This document shows, piece by piece, positions 17,435 to 26,930 of a stretch of DNA of 54,098 nt. Position 1 is the stretch's first letter. Every line of letters starts with the position of its first letter. Source of the stretch: Methanobacterium sp. (GTDB taxonomy: Archaea > Methanobacteriota > Methanobacteria > Methanobacteriales > Methanobacteriaceae); the NCBI GenBank assembly GCA_015661405.1, contig JACWMK010000023.1:1-54098 (forward strand), given 5' to 3'. Under the pieces are notes generated by a model. The model made no database searches, was not told the origin of the DNA, and worked only from the letters and a program-made list of their open reading frames with translations. The position numbers and the translations under genes are program-made.

Positions 17435-18770
17435 ATGCAGCTGGAAAATCAATCAAAGATTAAATATCCTAATCTTAAGAATATGAGTAATATTAGATTA
17501 CTTACCATATTTCAGTAATCCTGATAATAAATTCTATGAAAATATAAATAATCCATCACAAAGAACCTACAAAAAATATTCTGAAGATGTTCACCAATTC
17601 TGCCTGACACTTAATCATGAAAACATGATTCTAACATTCCCATGGAAAAAATGGACTAAAAAAGCACGAGAATATTATAATAACCCCATATTAATAGCTG
17701 AAGCTGACCTACCCACAATACAAAAATTATTCACAATACCTTTTCGAGCAGAAAAATTCTGTCAAGGACAATTAGGAGATATGATTGACAATGAAATATT
17801 CTTAAAACTATTACTTAGACTTAAAACATTAAAAATGGAAGTAACAGACCGGTTCAAAGGTAGTATAACAGGATTAGCAGTAGGAGATGCCCTCGGAGTA
17901 ACCTTAGAATTTCAAGTACCCGGCACATTTGAACCAGTGACCACTATGAATGGTGGTGGATTATTCAATCTTAAACCCGGAGAATGGACTGACGATACTT
18001 CAACTGCATTATGTCTCATCGAAAGCCTAATAGAAAAAGAAGGCTTTGATCCAGTAGATCAAATGGAAAGATATGTTAAATGGTACAAGGAAGGCTATTT
18101 AAGTGTTAATGAATACTGCTTTGATATAGGAAACACCACCCGTGAAGCCCTCAACTCTTTTATACAAACAGGTGACCCCTACTGCGGTCCGGATTATGAA
18201 CATTCTGCGGGTAATGGATCAATTATGCGTTTAGCCCCAGTACCCTTATACTATTATTCCAATCCCCAAATAGCCATTAATAGATCCGCTGATAGTAGTC
18301 GCACTACACATCAACATCCATTAGTAATAGATGCATGCAGGTACATGGCCGGTATAATAATCGGAGCTTTAATCGGGCAAACCAAATATGAAATACTATC
18401 CAAAAGGTACAGTCCCATACCTGGATAGTGGGAGGATAATAAATTACATAAAAAAGTTGATGAAATAGCTTGCGGATCCTTTAAACATAAAAAACCACCC
18501 GAAATCAAAGGAAGTGGATATGTAATTAAATCATTAGAAGCAGCCCTATGGGCATTCCATCAAAGCATGAATTTCGAGGAAGGATGCTTACTAGCAGTTA
18601 ACCTGGGAGATGACGCTGACTCTACTGGGGCAGTTTATGGTCAAATAGCAGGAGCATATTACGGAGAAACTGGAATTCCCACCAAATGGATTAAAAAACT
18701 AGTTAAATATGACTTAATAACCGACCTTACAAATAAACTAATAGATGCTTCCAATCAACAATCAATATAA
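17435..18770 (+). pseudogene. Broken DUF6508-ADP-ribosylglycohydrolase fusion
   Basis: An N-terminal part (about 17487-17840: FPWKKW, EADLPTIQKL, RAEKFCQGQLGDMI) matches DUF6508. It is joined in frame to a DraG-type ADP-ribosylglycohydrolase from about 17855, with metal and catalytic motifs GDALGVTLEF, EWTDDTSTA, GNGSIMRL and GDDADSTGAVYGQIAGAYYG. An AGGAG-preceded ATG at 17435 leads into the gene but hits a frameshift near 17490. A single in-frame TAG at 18426-18428 splits SPIPG from WEDNKL, where family members commonly have an aromatic residue such as Tyr. With two lesions it is probably dead. DraG removes ADP-ribose from dinitrogenase reductase in some bacteria, so its place beside anfDGK is suggestive, though the family has many substrates. 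Confidence 0.7.
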
Positions 18771-18826
18771 AATATTTCTTTTTTATATGTGATTATAATA
18801 TAAAATAAATGGGAGAATATAAAATA

Positions 18827-19465
18827 ATGAATTTAGAGGATGCAAGTCAATATATTAACGCTTTATATGAAAATAGAGGCGTTAATAAAAAAAAATATGT
18901 AGAATCCACTGATTTAAAAAAATTTGGGTCAATAATTGATGAAGATGTATCCCGAATGCTCCAACTCATAATACAATTAACTCATCCAGAGAATATTTTA
19001 GAAATCGGAACAAGCATAGGATACTCCACAGTATCCATGGCCCACGCTATTAAAGATTATAATGGTAAAATTACCACTATTGAATCCGATGAAGTAGTAG
19101 CACGGCAAGCTATAAAAAATTTTCAGGAAAGGGGATTAGCAGAGTTTATCCAAGTGAAAATAGGAGATGCAGAAGAAATAATTCCACAAATACAAGAGAA
19201 ATTTGATATAATATTTCAAGATGTCGGAGATAAAAAATTATACCCCATATTATTAGATGACTGTCTACGTATTCTGAAACCTGGTGGTTTACTACTAGCA
19301 GAAGATACATTATTCCCAGTCATGTTCAAATCCAAAGAACATGAAGAAGATTTCATTAAACCCATCCACAAATTTAATGAAAATATTGCAAATAACCCCA
19401 ACTTAGAAAGCACAATACTATCCATAGGAGATGGATTAACCATAGCTTACAAAAAAGAAAGGTAA
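18827..19465 (+). CDS. SAM-dependent O-methyltransferase family protein
   Basis: 212 residues. Class I methyltransferase fold: motif I ILEIGTSIGYSTVSMA (about 53-68), acidic strand TTIESDE, and the metal/active region FDIIFQDVGDKKLY (where O-methyltransferases usually have FIDADK), then LKPGGLLLAEDTLFP. This is the caffeoyl-CoA/catechol type. The Asp of the usual D-A-x-K is shifted (QDVGDK), so substrate chemistry is uncertain. ATG 18827 is chosen because GGGAGA precedes it; ATG 18809 has no ribosome site. It lies 56 bases after the broken glycohydrolase. Confidence 0.8.
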   Translation: MNLEDASQYINALYENRGVNKKKYVESTDLKKFGSIIDEDVSRMLQLIIQLTHPENILEIGTSIGYSTVSMAHAIKDYNGKITTIESDEVVARQAIKNFQERGLAEFIQVKIGDAEEIIPQIQEKFDIIFQDVGDKKLYPILLDDCLRILKPGGLLLAEDTLFPVMFKSKEHEEDFIKPIHKFNENIANNPNLESTILSIGDGLTIAYKKER

Positions 19466-19767
19466 ATAAAGAATTAACTGATTAATAATCTGCAACTTGT
19501 ATGCTAAACATGAAATAATAATTTTTATGATATATAGTATAATTCTAATAAAATGAACTAAAAATAATTTAAAAAAATGATAAATCATTAGTTCATCGAT
19601 GAAATTCAAAAATTACGATTAAAATTCATCATATCACAGTTTAAAGAAAATAGAATTATCATCAAAAATATTAATAATTAATCACAAAAATTAATATTTA
19701 ATAAGCTTGAAAAAAAATAAAAAAAATTGGAATAAATAAAATTAAAGAGATTTGAGGTCGATTTTAT
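19466..19767. other. Intergenic, nothing recognised
   Basis: About 300 AT-rich bases. A GAGGTCG ribosome site for the next gene is at the end. I see no reading frame, repeat or hairpin of note. Confidence 0.5.
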
Positions 19768-20133
19768 ATGTCAACAAGAGATCTAATGCAAAGTTATTAC
19801 TACAGTCTTAAAAATAAAAATGACAAATGGCAAGAACTTTATTCTGAAGATGCGAATTTTGCCGATGCTTCTCAAACTTTAAATGCAAAAGGTAAAACTG
19901 AGGTCATTAAATCATTCACACCTTTTTTAAAAGGAGTAGAAAGTGTAAAAGTAAAACAAATGATCATAGAAGACGATTATGCCTGTGCCGTGGTCAATTA
20001 TAATTATATAAATCATAAAGGAGAAAAAATGAATCAGTATGTAGCTGAAGTATGGGAAGTTAAGGATGAAAAACTAGCTAAACTTACAATCTACTTTGAT
20101 CTAACTGCTTACAGAAACTTCATGAGAGGTTAA
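19768..20133 (+). CDS. NTF2-like / SnoaL-fold protein
   Basis: 121 residues, one NTF2-like cone fold: an N-terminal helix with LMQSYYYSLKNKNDKWQELYSEDANFADA, central strands and the closing LAKLTIYFDLTAYRNF. These proteins are ligand-binding or small enzymes (isomerases, hydrolases) with low sequence conservation, so no substrate can be named. GAGGTCG lies upstream of the start. It is monocistronic. Confidence 0.75.
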   Translation: MSTRDLMQSYYYSLKNKNDKWQELYSEDANFADASQTLNAKGKTEVIKSFTPFLKGVESVKVKQMIIEDDYACAVVNYNYINHKGEKMNQYVAEVWEVKDEKLAKLTIYFDLTAYRNFMRG

Positions 20134-20297
20134 AAAAAGAATTCAAACCTTGAATTATCTTTTTTTTATTTAATATTTTGAATAGTTTTTACTTATATAA
20201 ACATTTTAGGTTTATTTACTATTTTGATTACTGATTTGTGAACCGACTAAAGTTTTTGTTATTATATTCCATTATAGGGTGTTGAATTTTTTTTTCT

Positions 20298-20486
20298 ATT
20301 CAAATATTTTGGAAGCATCTAATAATTTCTAAAGCACCGATTTCGTTATTTTCATCTATATCCAAGATTATATTATCAGTAATTTCAATAGATTCCTTAT
20401 ATTTATAATCATTAATATCATTTATAAACATAAAGTCCCCGTCGAAGTCGTATTCACATTCAATATTACTCTCTTTTAATAATTAT
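20298..20486 (-). pseudogene. Remnant of a DUF2283 gene
   Basis: The frame reads KESNIECEYDFDGDFMFI, then NDINDYKYKESIEITDN and IILDIDENNEIGALEI, and then shifts frame. It matches the N-terminal 65 or so residues of the intact genes at 51013 and 52781. The 3' half is gone. It lies just after the Fic remnant in the same order as the intact module. Confidence 0.75.
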
Positions 20487-20571
20487 CCCTAAAATTTTTA
20501 ACATTATGATTTTCACTTTTAGATTTATGATCATATGCAATATCAATTATAATCACGAACCTAATCACTGA

Positions 20572-21030
20572 TCAAATAAGTATATAATGAACACTTCTAC
20601 CCTCACCTTCCCTCTTTATAACATCAAGATTCATCAATTTCCTTATTTCATCCCATGCAGCATTATCAGAAATTCCAAACATATTCCTAATATCTCGATT
20701 AGTGATTTTACCTTCATTAACAATCAATTCAACAATTTTCATCTGCCTGTCATTCAATACAATTTGTCCTCTTTCTTTAAGAATTTTAACATCTTTACTC
20801 AATCCTAAAACTTTTTCTTTAACAGCTTTTATACTAGTGGCAACACCATCAGTGAAATATTCCAACATTCAGTAACATCCAAAATTTCAGAGTCAACAGT
20901 CTGAAGTGCCGCATAATAAGCTTGTCTATCATGATCATAATAATCATCTAAAGCAAAAAATCTCTTTAAATCAAAACCACTCCTAAAAAGCACCAAAGTA
21001 GCCATAATACGAGCAGTTCTACCATTACCT
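20572..21030 (-). pseudogene. Remnant of a Fic-family gene
   Basis: It is nearly identical to the C-terminal half of the Fic gene at 51523-52548. The distal 98 residues (winged helix, NDRQMKIVELIVNEGKITNRDIRNMF region) are still open. A one-base loss near 20868 (TGAATGTTGG for TGAATGGTTGG) breaks the frame. Homology stops abruptly at the GNGR codons near 21030, inside the catalytic loop. The N-terminal half is absent. Confidence 0.8.
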
Positions 21031-21138
21031 ATAACAATAGACTCCTACAAAAAAACATTTAATGCATAACAAAACAGCTACAAAAGACCTTAAAAAAGTT
21101 AGTTATCTAAAATTAAGCTTCAATTAGAGTAGATGTTA

Positions 21139-21255
21139 CTATTTTATAGTAGATCCCCATTCAATAATGGATTCAAGAATTGGAATAAATGATTTCCCAT
21201 AATTGGTTAATGAATATTCTACTCTCGGAGGTACTTCAGGTACACTATATGTCAT
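21139..21255 (-). pseudogene. Remnant of an HxlR-family regulator
   Basis: A 38-residue frame, MTYSVPEVPPRVEYSLTNYG followed by KSFIPILESIIEWGSTIK, matches the C-terminal wing and last helix of HxlR regulators (PPRVEYSLT-x-GK-x-L-x-PIL-x6-WG). The N-terminal helix-turn-helix is missing. Confidence 0.7.
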
Positions 21256-21380
21256 CTTACAAAAAAAATTTTTTAAATTATGAATTATAAAAAATAAAAA
21301 AAAATAAAAAAAGAAATTAACAGGTGAATATTTTTTTTGTATTTAATTTATTTCCCCTTAATTTTTTAAAGCACATTTTT

Positions 21381-23459
21381 TTATGTTTTGGTTGTGGTGA
21401 AGGTGGTGCTGGTTAATTTTAGTGGGTTACCTGTTAAGTCGGTTACGCTGCCAGTATGTAAGGTTAAGGTATATTTAGTTGATTCAGCTAATGGATTAGT
21501 AGGTATTATAATTAACACATTACCGCTGATGGTTTTAGTAAATGGTATTGCTGATCCACTACTATTAGTAAACTGAATATCACTATTGCCTACTTCAATA
21601 GGCTCGCTGAAGCTTACAGTAATAATTTTGCTAGTTGATACATTAGTTGCTTCATTTGCAGGGTCAATGCTGGTTATAGTAGGTGCAGGTCCTACACTGA
21701 AACTACTACTCCACAACGCAACCGGATCACCTTCAAGATCAGTTACACTACCAGTATGGATGATTACATTATATTTGGTATCATTAGTCAATAGATTAGT
21801 AGGTGTAATAGTTAACACATCACCACTGATACTATTACTAACATTTACTACTGTTCCATTGCTAGTTTCAAGCACAATATCACCATTACCCAATTTAACA
21901 GGCTCCGTGAAAGTAACATTAACCGATTGATTATTAAGCACGTCCACAGCACCTTTAGCAGGATCAATTGAGTTCACGATGAGCGGTGGAGCCACCGTTA
22001 AAGTACTATTATTAACAGATGACACATAATTAGTGTTTCCTAGATAATTGGCAACTATGGAATAGTTTCCCACAGTCCAAGATGATGGAATTAACCATTT
22101 AATGCTCGCCAAGCCATTAACAACATTAACCGAAACCGGTGTAGCTGTTCCTACCGTGAAATTGACTTGTCCCTCATTCACTGGGTTACCATGGAAATCG
22201 TTCACATGAGCTGTTAAGGTCACGTTTTGACCTGCGAAATTATGCACCGCACCCACGGTAATAGTGGTTGATGATTTGAGAATGTTAATAATTGAATTAA
22301 CTGAGGCACTGTCTACTGTAGCAGTTATCTGAACTGGTGTTGTAAGAGTAGTTCCATTAGCAGTGAAAATTGCTATTGCTTCTCCATTTACTGTGGTAGA
22401 TGTAGGGGTAATGGTTCCCCAGTTAGTAGTGAATGTTACTGGTGTTCCGTCGGGTATGTTTCCTTGCCCGATTGTATCATCTCCATTTGAGTCGTGTGTT
22501 AAATCTACTGTGATTATTGAAGATTCACCATAATTCATGGTGGGGTTTGCAGTGATAATTGATATAATCCAGGGATTATCAGATACACCTGTATTAACTT
22601 CTCCTGTAGGATTAGTATTGGTACCCCACCAATTATACAATGCATCCACAGAACCGCCATTATTATAAATTTCGGGGTTAGCGTTTCCACTTAAACGATT
22701 GAAACGTAAAGTTGCAGTACCATCGTAATTGTATATGGCACCGCTTGGAGCATACCATAATGCGGTGTTGCCTGTGAAAGTGCTACCTGTAACATTCAAA
22801 GTACCCTTATAATTGTATATAGCACCGCCTTCACCATTTGTTGTATCAGTACCATAAGCTTGGTTACTGGTGAATGTACTTCCCATCACAATCAAAGTAC
22901 CCTCATTATTACATATAGCACCACCATTCACAGCTCCATTGTCTGTTAAAGTGCAGTTATTAATAATTAAAGTACCATCATTATTGTAAATCGCTGCACC
23001 GTCACCACCACCACCGTATCCGTTTTCAATTGTTAAGTCTTCAAAAGTGACAGTAACTCCTTTACCAATAATGAAACTACCGAGGTTATCCTGTAAGTTG
23101 ATTATAGTGTTACTTTGATTTTCTCCAATGATAGTCATATTATTGTTTATGGTGATGCTACTTCCGTTGTATGTTCCACTGGCTATATGCACAGTTCCAT
23201 TATCATTCACAGCCCCTATAGCGGAATTTATGGTTTTCTTAGGTGAGCTTGGGCTGACACCCCAGTTACTATCGTTTCCTGACGTATTATTAACATACTC
23301 ATTATTAAACTGACTTGGAAATGGGTGTATGGGAATTATGATGGTGTTATTGTTTGCGGCTGCGGCATGTCCCGTGCCGTAAGAGAATACCATAATTAAA
23401 CCTATTAAAACAAGTCCGAACTTTATTGAATTACTTTTACTAAATTTAGTTGTAATCAT
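21381..23459 (-). CDS. Adhesin-like surface protein with beta-helix and Ig-like domains
   Basis: 692 residues. A signal peptide (about 15-34, FGLVLIGLIMVFSYGTGHAAA) is followed by a right-handed beta-helix (about 65-300) with repeats such as TLIINNCTLTDNGAVNGGAI and GSTFTGN. Then come Ig-like domains: an invasin type (about 300-395), a Big_3-type (about 400-490, GNPVNEGQVNFTVG) and two SbsA-like Ig domains (about 495-592 and 595-690), each starting SIDPA and containing SEP/TEPV. There is no C-terminal membrane anchor, so it may be held by the pseudomurein wall or secreted. It probably works in adhesion or interaction. Ribosome site GGGGGAGTG. Iterated motifs lie upstream (23601-23670). Confidence 0.88.
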   Translation of the reverse strand: MITTKFSKSNSIKFGLVLIGLIMVFSYGTGHAAAANNNTIIIPIHPFPSQFNNEYVNNTSGNDSNWGVSPSSPKKTINSAIGAVNDNGTVHIASGTYNGSSITINNNMTIIGENQSNTIINLQDNLGSFIIGKGVTVTFEDLTIENGYGGGGDGAAIYNNDGTLIINNCTLTDNGAVNGGAICNNEGTLIVMGSTFTSNQAYGTDTTNGEGGAIYNYKGTLNVTGSTFTGNTALWYAPSGAIYNYDGTATLRFNRLSGNANPEIYNNGGSVDALYNWWGTNTNPTGEVNTGVSDNPWIISIITANPTMNYGESSIITVDLTHDSNGDDTIGQGNIPDGTPVTFTTNWGTITPTSTTVNGEAIAIFTANGTTLTTPVQITATVDSASVNSIINILKSSTTITVGAVHNFAGQNVTLTAHVNDFHGNPVNEGQVNFTVGTATPVSVNVVNGLASIKWLIPSSWTVGNYSIVANYLGNTNYVSSVNNSTLTVAPPLIVNSIDPAKGAVDVLNNQSVNVTFTEPVKLGNGDIVLETSNGTVVNVSNSISGDVLTITPTNLLTNDTKYNVIIHTGSVTDLEGDPVALWSSSFSVGPAPTITSIDPANEATNVSTSKIITVSFSEPIEVGNSDIQFTNSSGSAIPFTKTISGNVLIIIPTNPLAESTKYTLTLHTGSVTDLTGNPLKLTSTTFTTTKT

Positions 23460-23600
23460 TTTTATTTCACTCCCCCACTTTTTTTTTACCCATAGATTTT
23501 TTTATAATTTTAGATTTCTATGTAGTAGGTCTACACCGACTTATACTTACATTTATCTAAAAAAATTTTCTTACTAATAATTTATAAATTAATCAAAAAT

Positions 23601-23670
23601 ATGACACGTAAAAGTATAATCACATAAATGACACGTATTTTAGGATATGAAACACGTTAAATGACACATA
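23601..23670 (-). promoter_or_regulatory. Four iterated ATGACACGTA-type motifs upstream of the adhesin gene
   Basis: ATGACACGTA occurs at 23601-23610 and 23628-23637, with variants at 23647-23659 (ATGAAACACGTTA) and 23661-23670 (ATGACACATA). They lie upstream of a likely TATA box (TTTATAAAT, about 23579-23590, minus strand). Repeated same-orientation boxes upstream of a TATA box suggest a regulator array. The repeats are seen; the binding protein is unknown. Confidence 0.5.
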
Positions 23671-23748
23671 TTAAAAAATAAAATAAATAAATATTGGGAT
23701 TTTTATATTCTCACTACTTATTCACAATTAAATAATAATAGTAGTTCA

Positions 23749-23997
23749 TTATAATTTTCCAATTGATTCTTTAAGGTCTTCCACTTCAATTCGTAACTCC
23801 TCCAATTCCTGCTTCTCCTTAATATCAGCATGAGTTTTACAAAGATAACAGAGAGTCCTAATCAATTTAATTCGTAATTCTTCTTTTTTAATGTCCTTTA
23901 TTTTCCCATTCTTTATTTTATCTGATATAAGCTCTATTTGCTCCTGTAAAATCTCTAAATTCTTACTTAAAATTAAATCTTCATCATTATCATTCAT
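23749..23997 (-). CDS. Coiled-coil hypothetical protein (82 aa)
   Basis: All-helical and highly charged: an N-terminal acidic stretch (NDNDEDL), a helix with EILQEQIELISDKIKNG, then CYLCKTHADIKEKQELEELRIEVEDLKESIG. It has a C-x2-C pair but no second pair. It probably oligomerises. The GGGGTG ribosome site supports the start. It follows the gene at 24068 by about 70 bases in the same direction and may share its transcript. Function unknown. Confidence 0.55.
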   Translation of the reverse strand: MNDNDEDLILSKNLEILQEQIELISDKIKNGKIKDIKKEELRIKLIRTLCYLCKTHADIKEKQELEELRIEVEDLKESIGKL

Positions 23998-24067
23998 AGT
24001 TTAACACCCCTAAAATGTATTAAATCAAGATTTTTTTATTCACTTTTCTTAATTTTCAGGTTTCACA

Positions 24068-24628
24068 TCACTCCCAACTCAAATTTTTATAACCTAACTC
24101 ATCAACATCCTCAAAATAATTATTCTGCTTAAAATATTCATTATCTTCAACTTGTCTTTCCAATTCAGGAATAACCCATTCAAACTCCTTCATACCTTTA
24201 ACATATCTATTTTTAACTGATTGTACAACATTCAAAGCTCTTACAATAGAATTTTCAGACCTATTCTCTTGATAATTAATTAAAAAATATTCTAAAGCCT
24301 CCATCACTTTTAAATCAAATTTAACTATACTCTTCTCCCTATCAGCACTTGCAATTAACGCCTGAAGCTGCTGAAAAAACATGTAATCAGTTGTCCAATA
24401 AATAAATTTATAATGAGTATCATGAAAAAGATTAGGATCCTTCCGATAGCCATTCTTATAAATCTTTTTACCACGTTTCAACGCCATTAAAGCCTTACTT
24501 TTCAATCCCTTAAAATTAAGTTTAATATACTTTTTACGTTCCTTAAAATAAAGCTCAGCTAATTCATCATTTGATAAACTACCAGTAATATCCTTAATAT
24601 CCATCTTAATCTTATCAAACTTAACCAT
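24068..24628 (-). CDS. Hypothetical helical protein (186 aa)
   Basis: A soluble, Lys-rich, alpha-helical protein. Notable segments are SLSNDELAELYFKERKKY (about 17-34), a basic patch around 45-62 (KSKALMALKRGKKIYKNGYRK) that could bind nucleic acid, and an aromatic stretch FIYWTTDYMFFQQLQ (about 74-88). The C-terminus is acidic. I recognise no family. The start has a GGGAG ribosome site. It is probably co-transcribed with the coiled-coil gene downstream. Confidence 0.55.
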   Translation of the reverse strand: MVKFDKIKMDIKDITGSLSNDELAELYFKERKKYIKLNFKGLKSKALMALKRGKKIYKNGYRKDPNLFHDTHYKFIYWTTDYMFFQQLQALIASADREKSIVKFDLKVMEALEYFLINYQENRSENSIVRALNVVQSVKNRYVKGMKEFEWVIPELERQVEDNEYFKQNNYFEDVDELGYKNLSWE

Positions 24629-25579
24629 AAATTAACCAACTCCCTTTGATAATTCATTCAGTTATACTAATAAAACAAGTTAAAAAAATTCTATTATAAA
24701 ATTTCTAAAAAACCTTCAAAATGATTTTAAAAAAAAATCTAAAAATTACATTGTTATAACCCCCAAAAAATAAGATCTGCAAACCTGAAAGTTAAAAAAA
24801 AAATGAACTAAAAAATTCGATTAAAAATATAAATTCATTTAATTCAATTAACAAATTAAAAAAAAAATAATGTTGAATTTGGGGTTTCCTAACCTTAACC
24901 TAAGGTCTGGTTGTCTTATAATGTGATAATAAAAAAAAATATTTAATAATAATATAAAAATTTAAGATTAAAACTTCTCCTCATAAATATGGCGTCATAA
25001 AAGTACCAAAAATTTTTAAAATTTAAAAATAGAATTCCAAAAAAAATTATCCATCAATTACTTCCCATTACACTACTAAATACATAACAAATTCAGGACA
25101 ATATCCTTTAAATATTCCATACAATACCAATAAGATAAGAAGATCTTAACTTGCTTTATATTTGAAATGAAAGAAGTACGCGAAGCAAAGAACATAAAAG
25201 CCGTTTATGACACAGTAGGAGTAACTTCTTTAGTTAGTCACATTCAAATACGATCATATACTAAAAAGATTTTATCTACTATTTAACAATCTTTAAATTT
25301 AGCTAAAAGTCATTCTTTAATTTCCTTATTTTCATCATCCATTTGAAAAACTTTCAAAGATTAATTAATAAAAAAATAGAATTTAATTTTAAATAAATTT
25401 AACTATTTAGCATTAAAATTACTTAATTTTAGTAAAACAAGTTTTATGAGTTTAAATTTGAAATGGTAGTTATGATAGTAGTAATTGTTATTTTTTAAGC
25501 TTTAAAAACTTGCAAAAGTATATAAGGATTGAAATTATACTTATTTATAGCAATTCATGGATCAAGTGGAGAGTTTTAT
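24629..25579. other. Long AT-rich intergenic stretch with one doubtful ORF
   Basis: A 39-codon forward frame at 25167-25286 (starting MKEVREAKNI) has ordinary amino acid use but no ribosome site and may be a gene fragment. CCTTA-ACC-TAAGG near 24893-24905 is a short inverted repeat. Several poly-A/T runs are present. I see no RNA gene or mobile element. Confidence 0.4.
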
Positions 25580-26086
25580 ATGGAATATCAAAAAGAATAT
25601 AAACTTAAAACTTTTGAAATTAATCAAATATCTAATGCTATAAAAAAAGTATTAACAATCTATAATATTAATCTTGATGAAGTTTCTATTAGCTATAAGT
25701 TTGTTAATAATAAGGGGATAATAGATACAAGAAACTTGAAATTCTCAGAATTAGATTTGATTACAGCATTTAAAGGAGATGATTACATTTCCTTTAGTAT
25801 TGAAAATTCTTTTAATGGTAAAAATTTGTCTATTATAATGTTTCCCCTTAAGGCTTCCCTTCACCTTAATATAAAAGCACTAACTGAAGAAATTTTAGAA
25901 AATACATTTTCAGTCCTTGAAGATGAATTAAATTTAGAAGATATAGATAAAAAAAGAAAGGGAATAATAAAGATACTTAAACGTTATTACAACGAAAATA
26001 AGAGGGATATTAGTATCGCAGTTATAACTGTAGTTGTAATTGGAGTTATACTAGCGGGATTTGAAGTTCTATATTATCATATTTAA
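25580..26086 (+). CDS. Hypothetical C-terminally membrane-anchored protein
   Basis: 168 residues from ATG 25580, chosen because GGAGAG lies 6 bases before it; an upstream TTG at 25529 would add 17 residues but has no well-placed site. The body is soluble with alternating strands and helices. A single hydrophobic helix (about 146-165, ISIAVITVVVIGVILAGFEVL) near the C-terminus would leave most of the protein in the cytosol, tail-anchored. The family is not recognised. Confidence 0.55.
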   Translation: MEYQKEYKLKTFEINQISNAIKKVLTIYNINLDEVSISYKFVNNKGIIDTRNLKFSELDLITAFKGDDYISFSIENSFNGKNLSIIMFPLKASLHLNIKALTEEILENTFSVLEDELNLEDIDKKRKGIIKILKRYYNENKRDISIAVITVVVIGVILAGFEVLYYHI

Positions 26087-26247
26087 AAAGAAAATTAAAA
26101 TTCATGAGACCGGAATGTCAATAATTTCGTTAATAGGGGCAGAACCACGTCCTGATAACTGTTCATTTCCATATCCGTTCCACAATTGTATATATATGCA
26201 TCTTATATCATTCTAACTATATCTTTATCATTTATTATGCCAATTAC

Positions 26248-26379
26248 TTATCCAAGATACTTATTTAAATTAGTTAACTCTTTAACCGGTTCCATTGGAT
26301 TAATCAAAACCATATTCCTCTTAGGCTTTTCCAGACCCTTAACAAATTCTAAAGCATCTACTGATTCTTTAACCATCAT
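26248..26379 (-). CDS. Possible small protein (43 aa), perhaps a truncated gene
   Basis: The frame begins MMVKESVDALEFVKGLEKPK and ends NLNKYLG. It is preceded by AGGTGG 6 bases upstream, an excellent ribosome site. After the stop, other frames continue with protein-like sequence (LWNGYGNEQLSGRGSAP near 26110-26190), so this may be the intact front of a longer gene broken by indels. No family is recognised. Confidence 0.4.
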   Translation of the reverse strand: MMVKESVDALEFVKGLEKPKRNMVLINPMEPVKELTNLNKYLG

Positions 26380-26682
26380 AATTACCACCTAATATATTTA
26401 AGAGCTACTTCTTCCCATTTCATAAAATGTTTATTTGGATATTCTTTTATTCTAATTAATTAATCATTAATTTTAATTCAATTAATAAAAAAAAATTGGA
26501 TAGTTTCTTATATAATGATTTGGATTATATGAATTCATTAAAAGATATAATAAAAATTAATTGAACCAAAAAAATAAGAATCTATAATAACAAAATTCAA
26601 TATTAAACCCTTAATTTTTTTTATGCTTAAAATATTTTCCACATTTATTGAAATATATAAAGTTTAGGAGTCTTGATATTGG

Positions 26683-26772
26683 ATGAATTATAATGAACAA
26701 ACCAAGTATTTTAAAAAAACCTTCGGATTAAAAAACGAACCTATAGCTGTTTTTAGCTCCGCTTCTTCTTAA
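26683..26772 (+). pseudogene. N-terminal remnant of a DUF169-like gene
   Basis: A TAGGAG ribosome site leads into MNYNEQTKYFKKTFGLKNEP and IAVFSSASS, then a stop. The LGLK-x-EPIAV pattern is the usual N-terminus of DUF169 proteins, which run over 200 residues; only 29 are left. Nothing matching the rest follows. Confidence 0.5.
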
Positions 26773-26930
26773 TCTAATACGTCGGTAAGTGTAGTTTAAC
26801 ATTCCTCACATAATGTTTTATTCCTAATCACCTCCTTATTCTTTTGAGAGATTCAGCGTTATAATTTTTATTTAAATTAATATAATCTTATTTTAATGTA
26901 AAAAATAGATAAAATTTCTAAAATTTTTTT

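Noticed and set aside
17625..18428. Treating the first half of the glycohydrolase as a complete 267-residue gene
   Set aside because: Conserved DraG sequence continues in the same frame directly after the TAG, and DUF6508 sequence precedes the ATG, so it is one broken gene.
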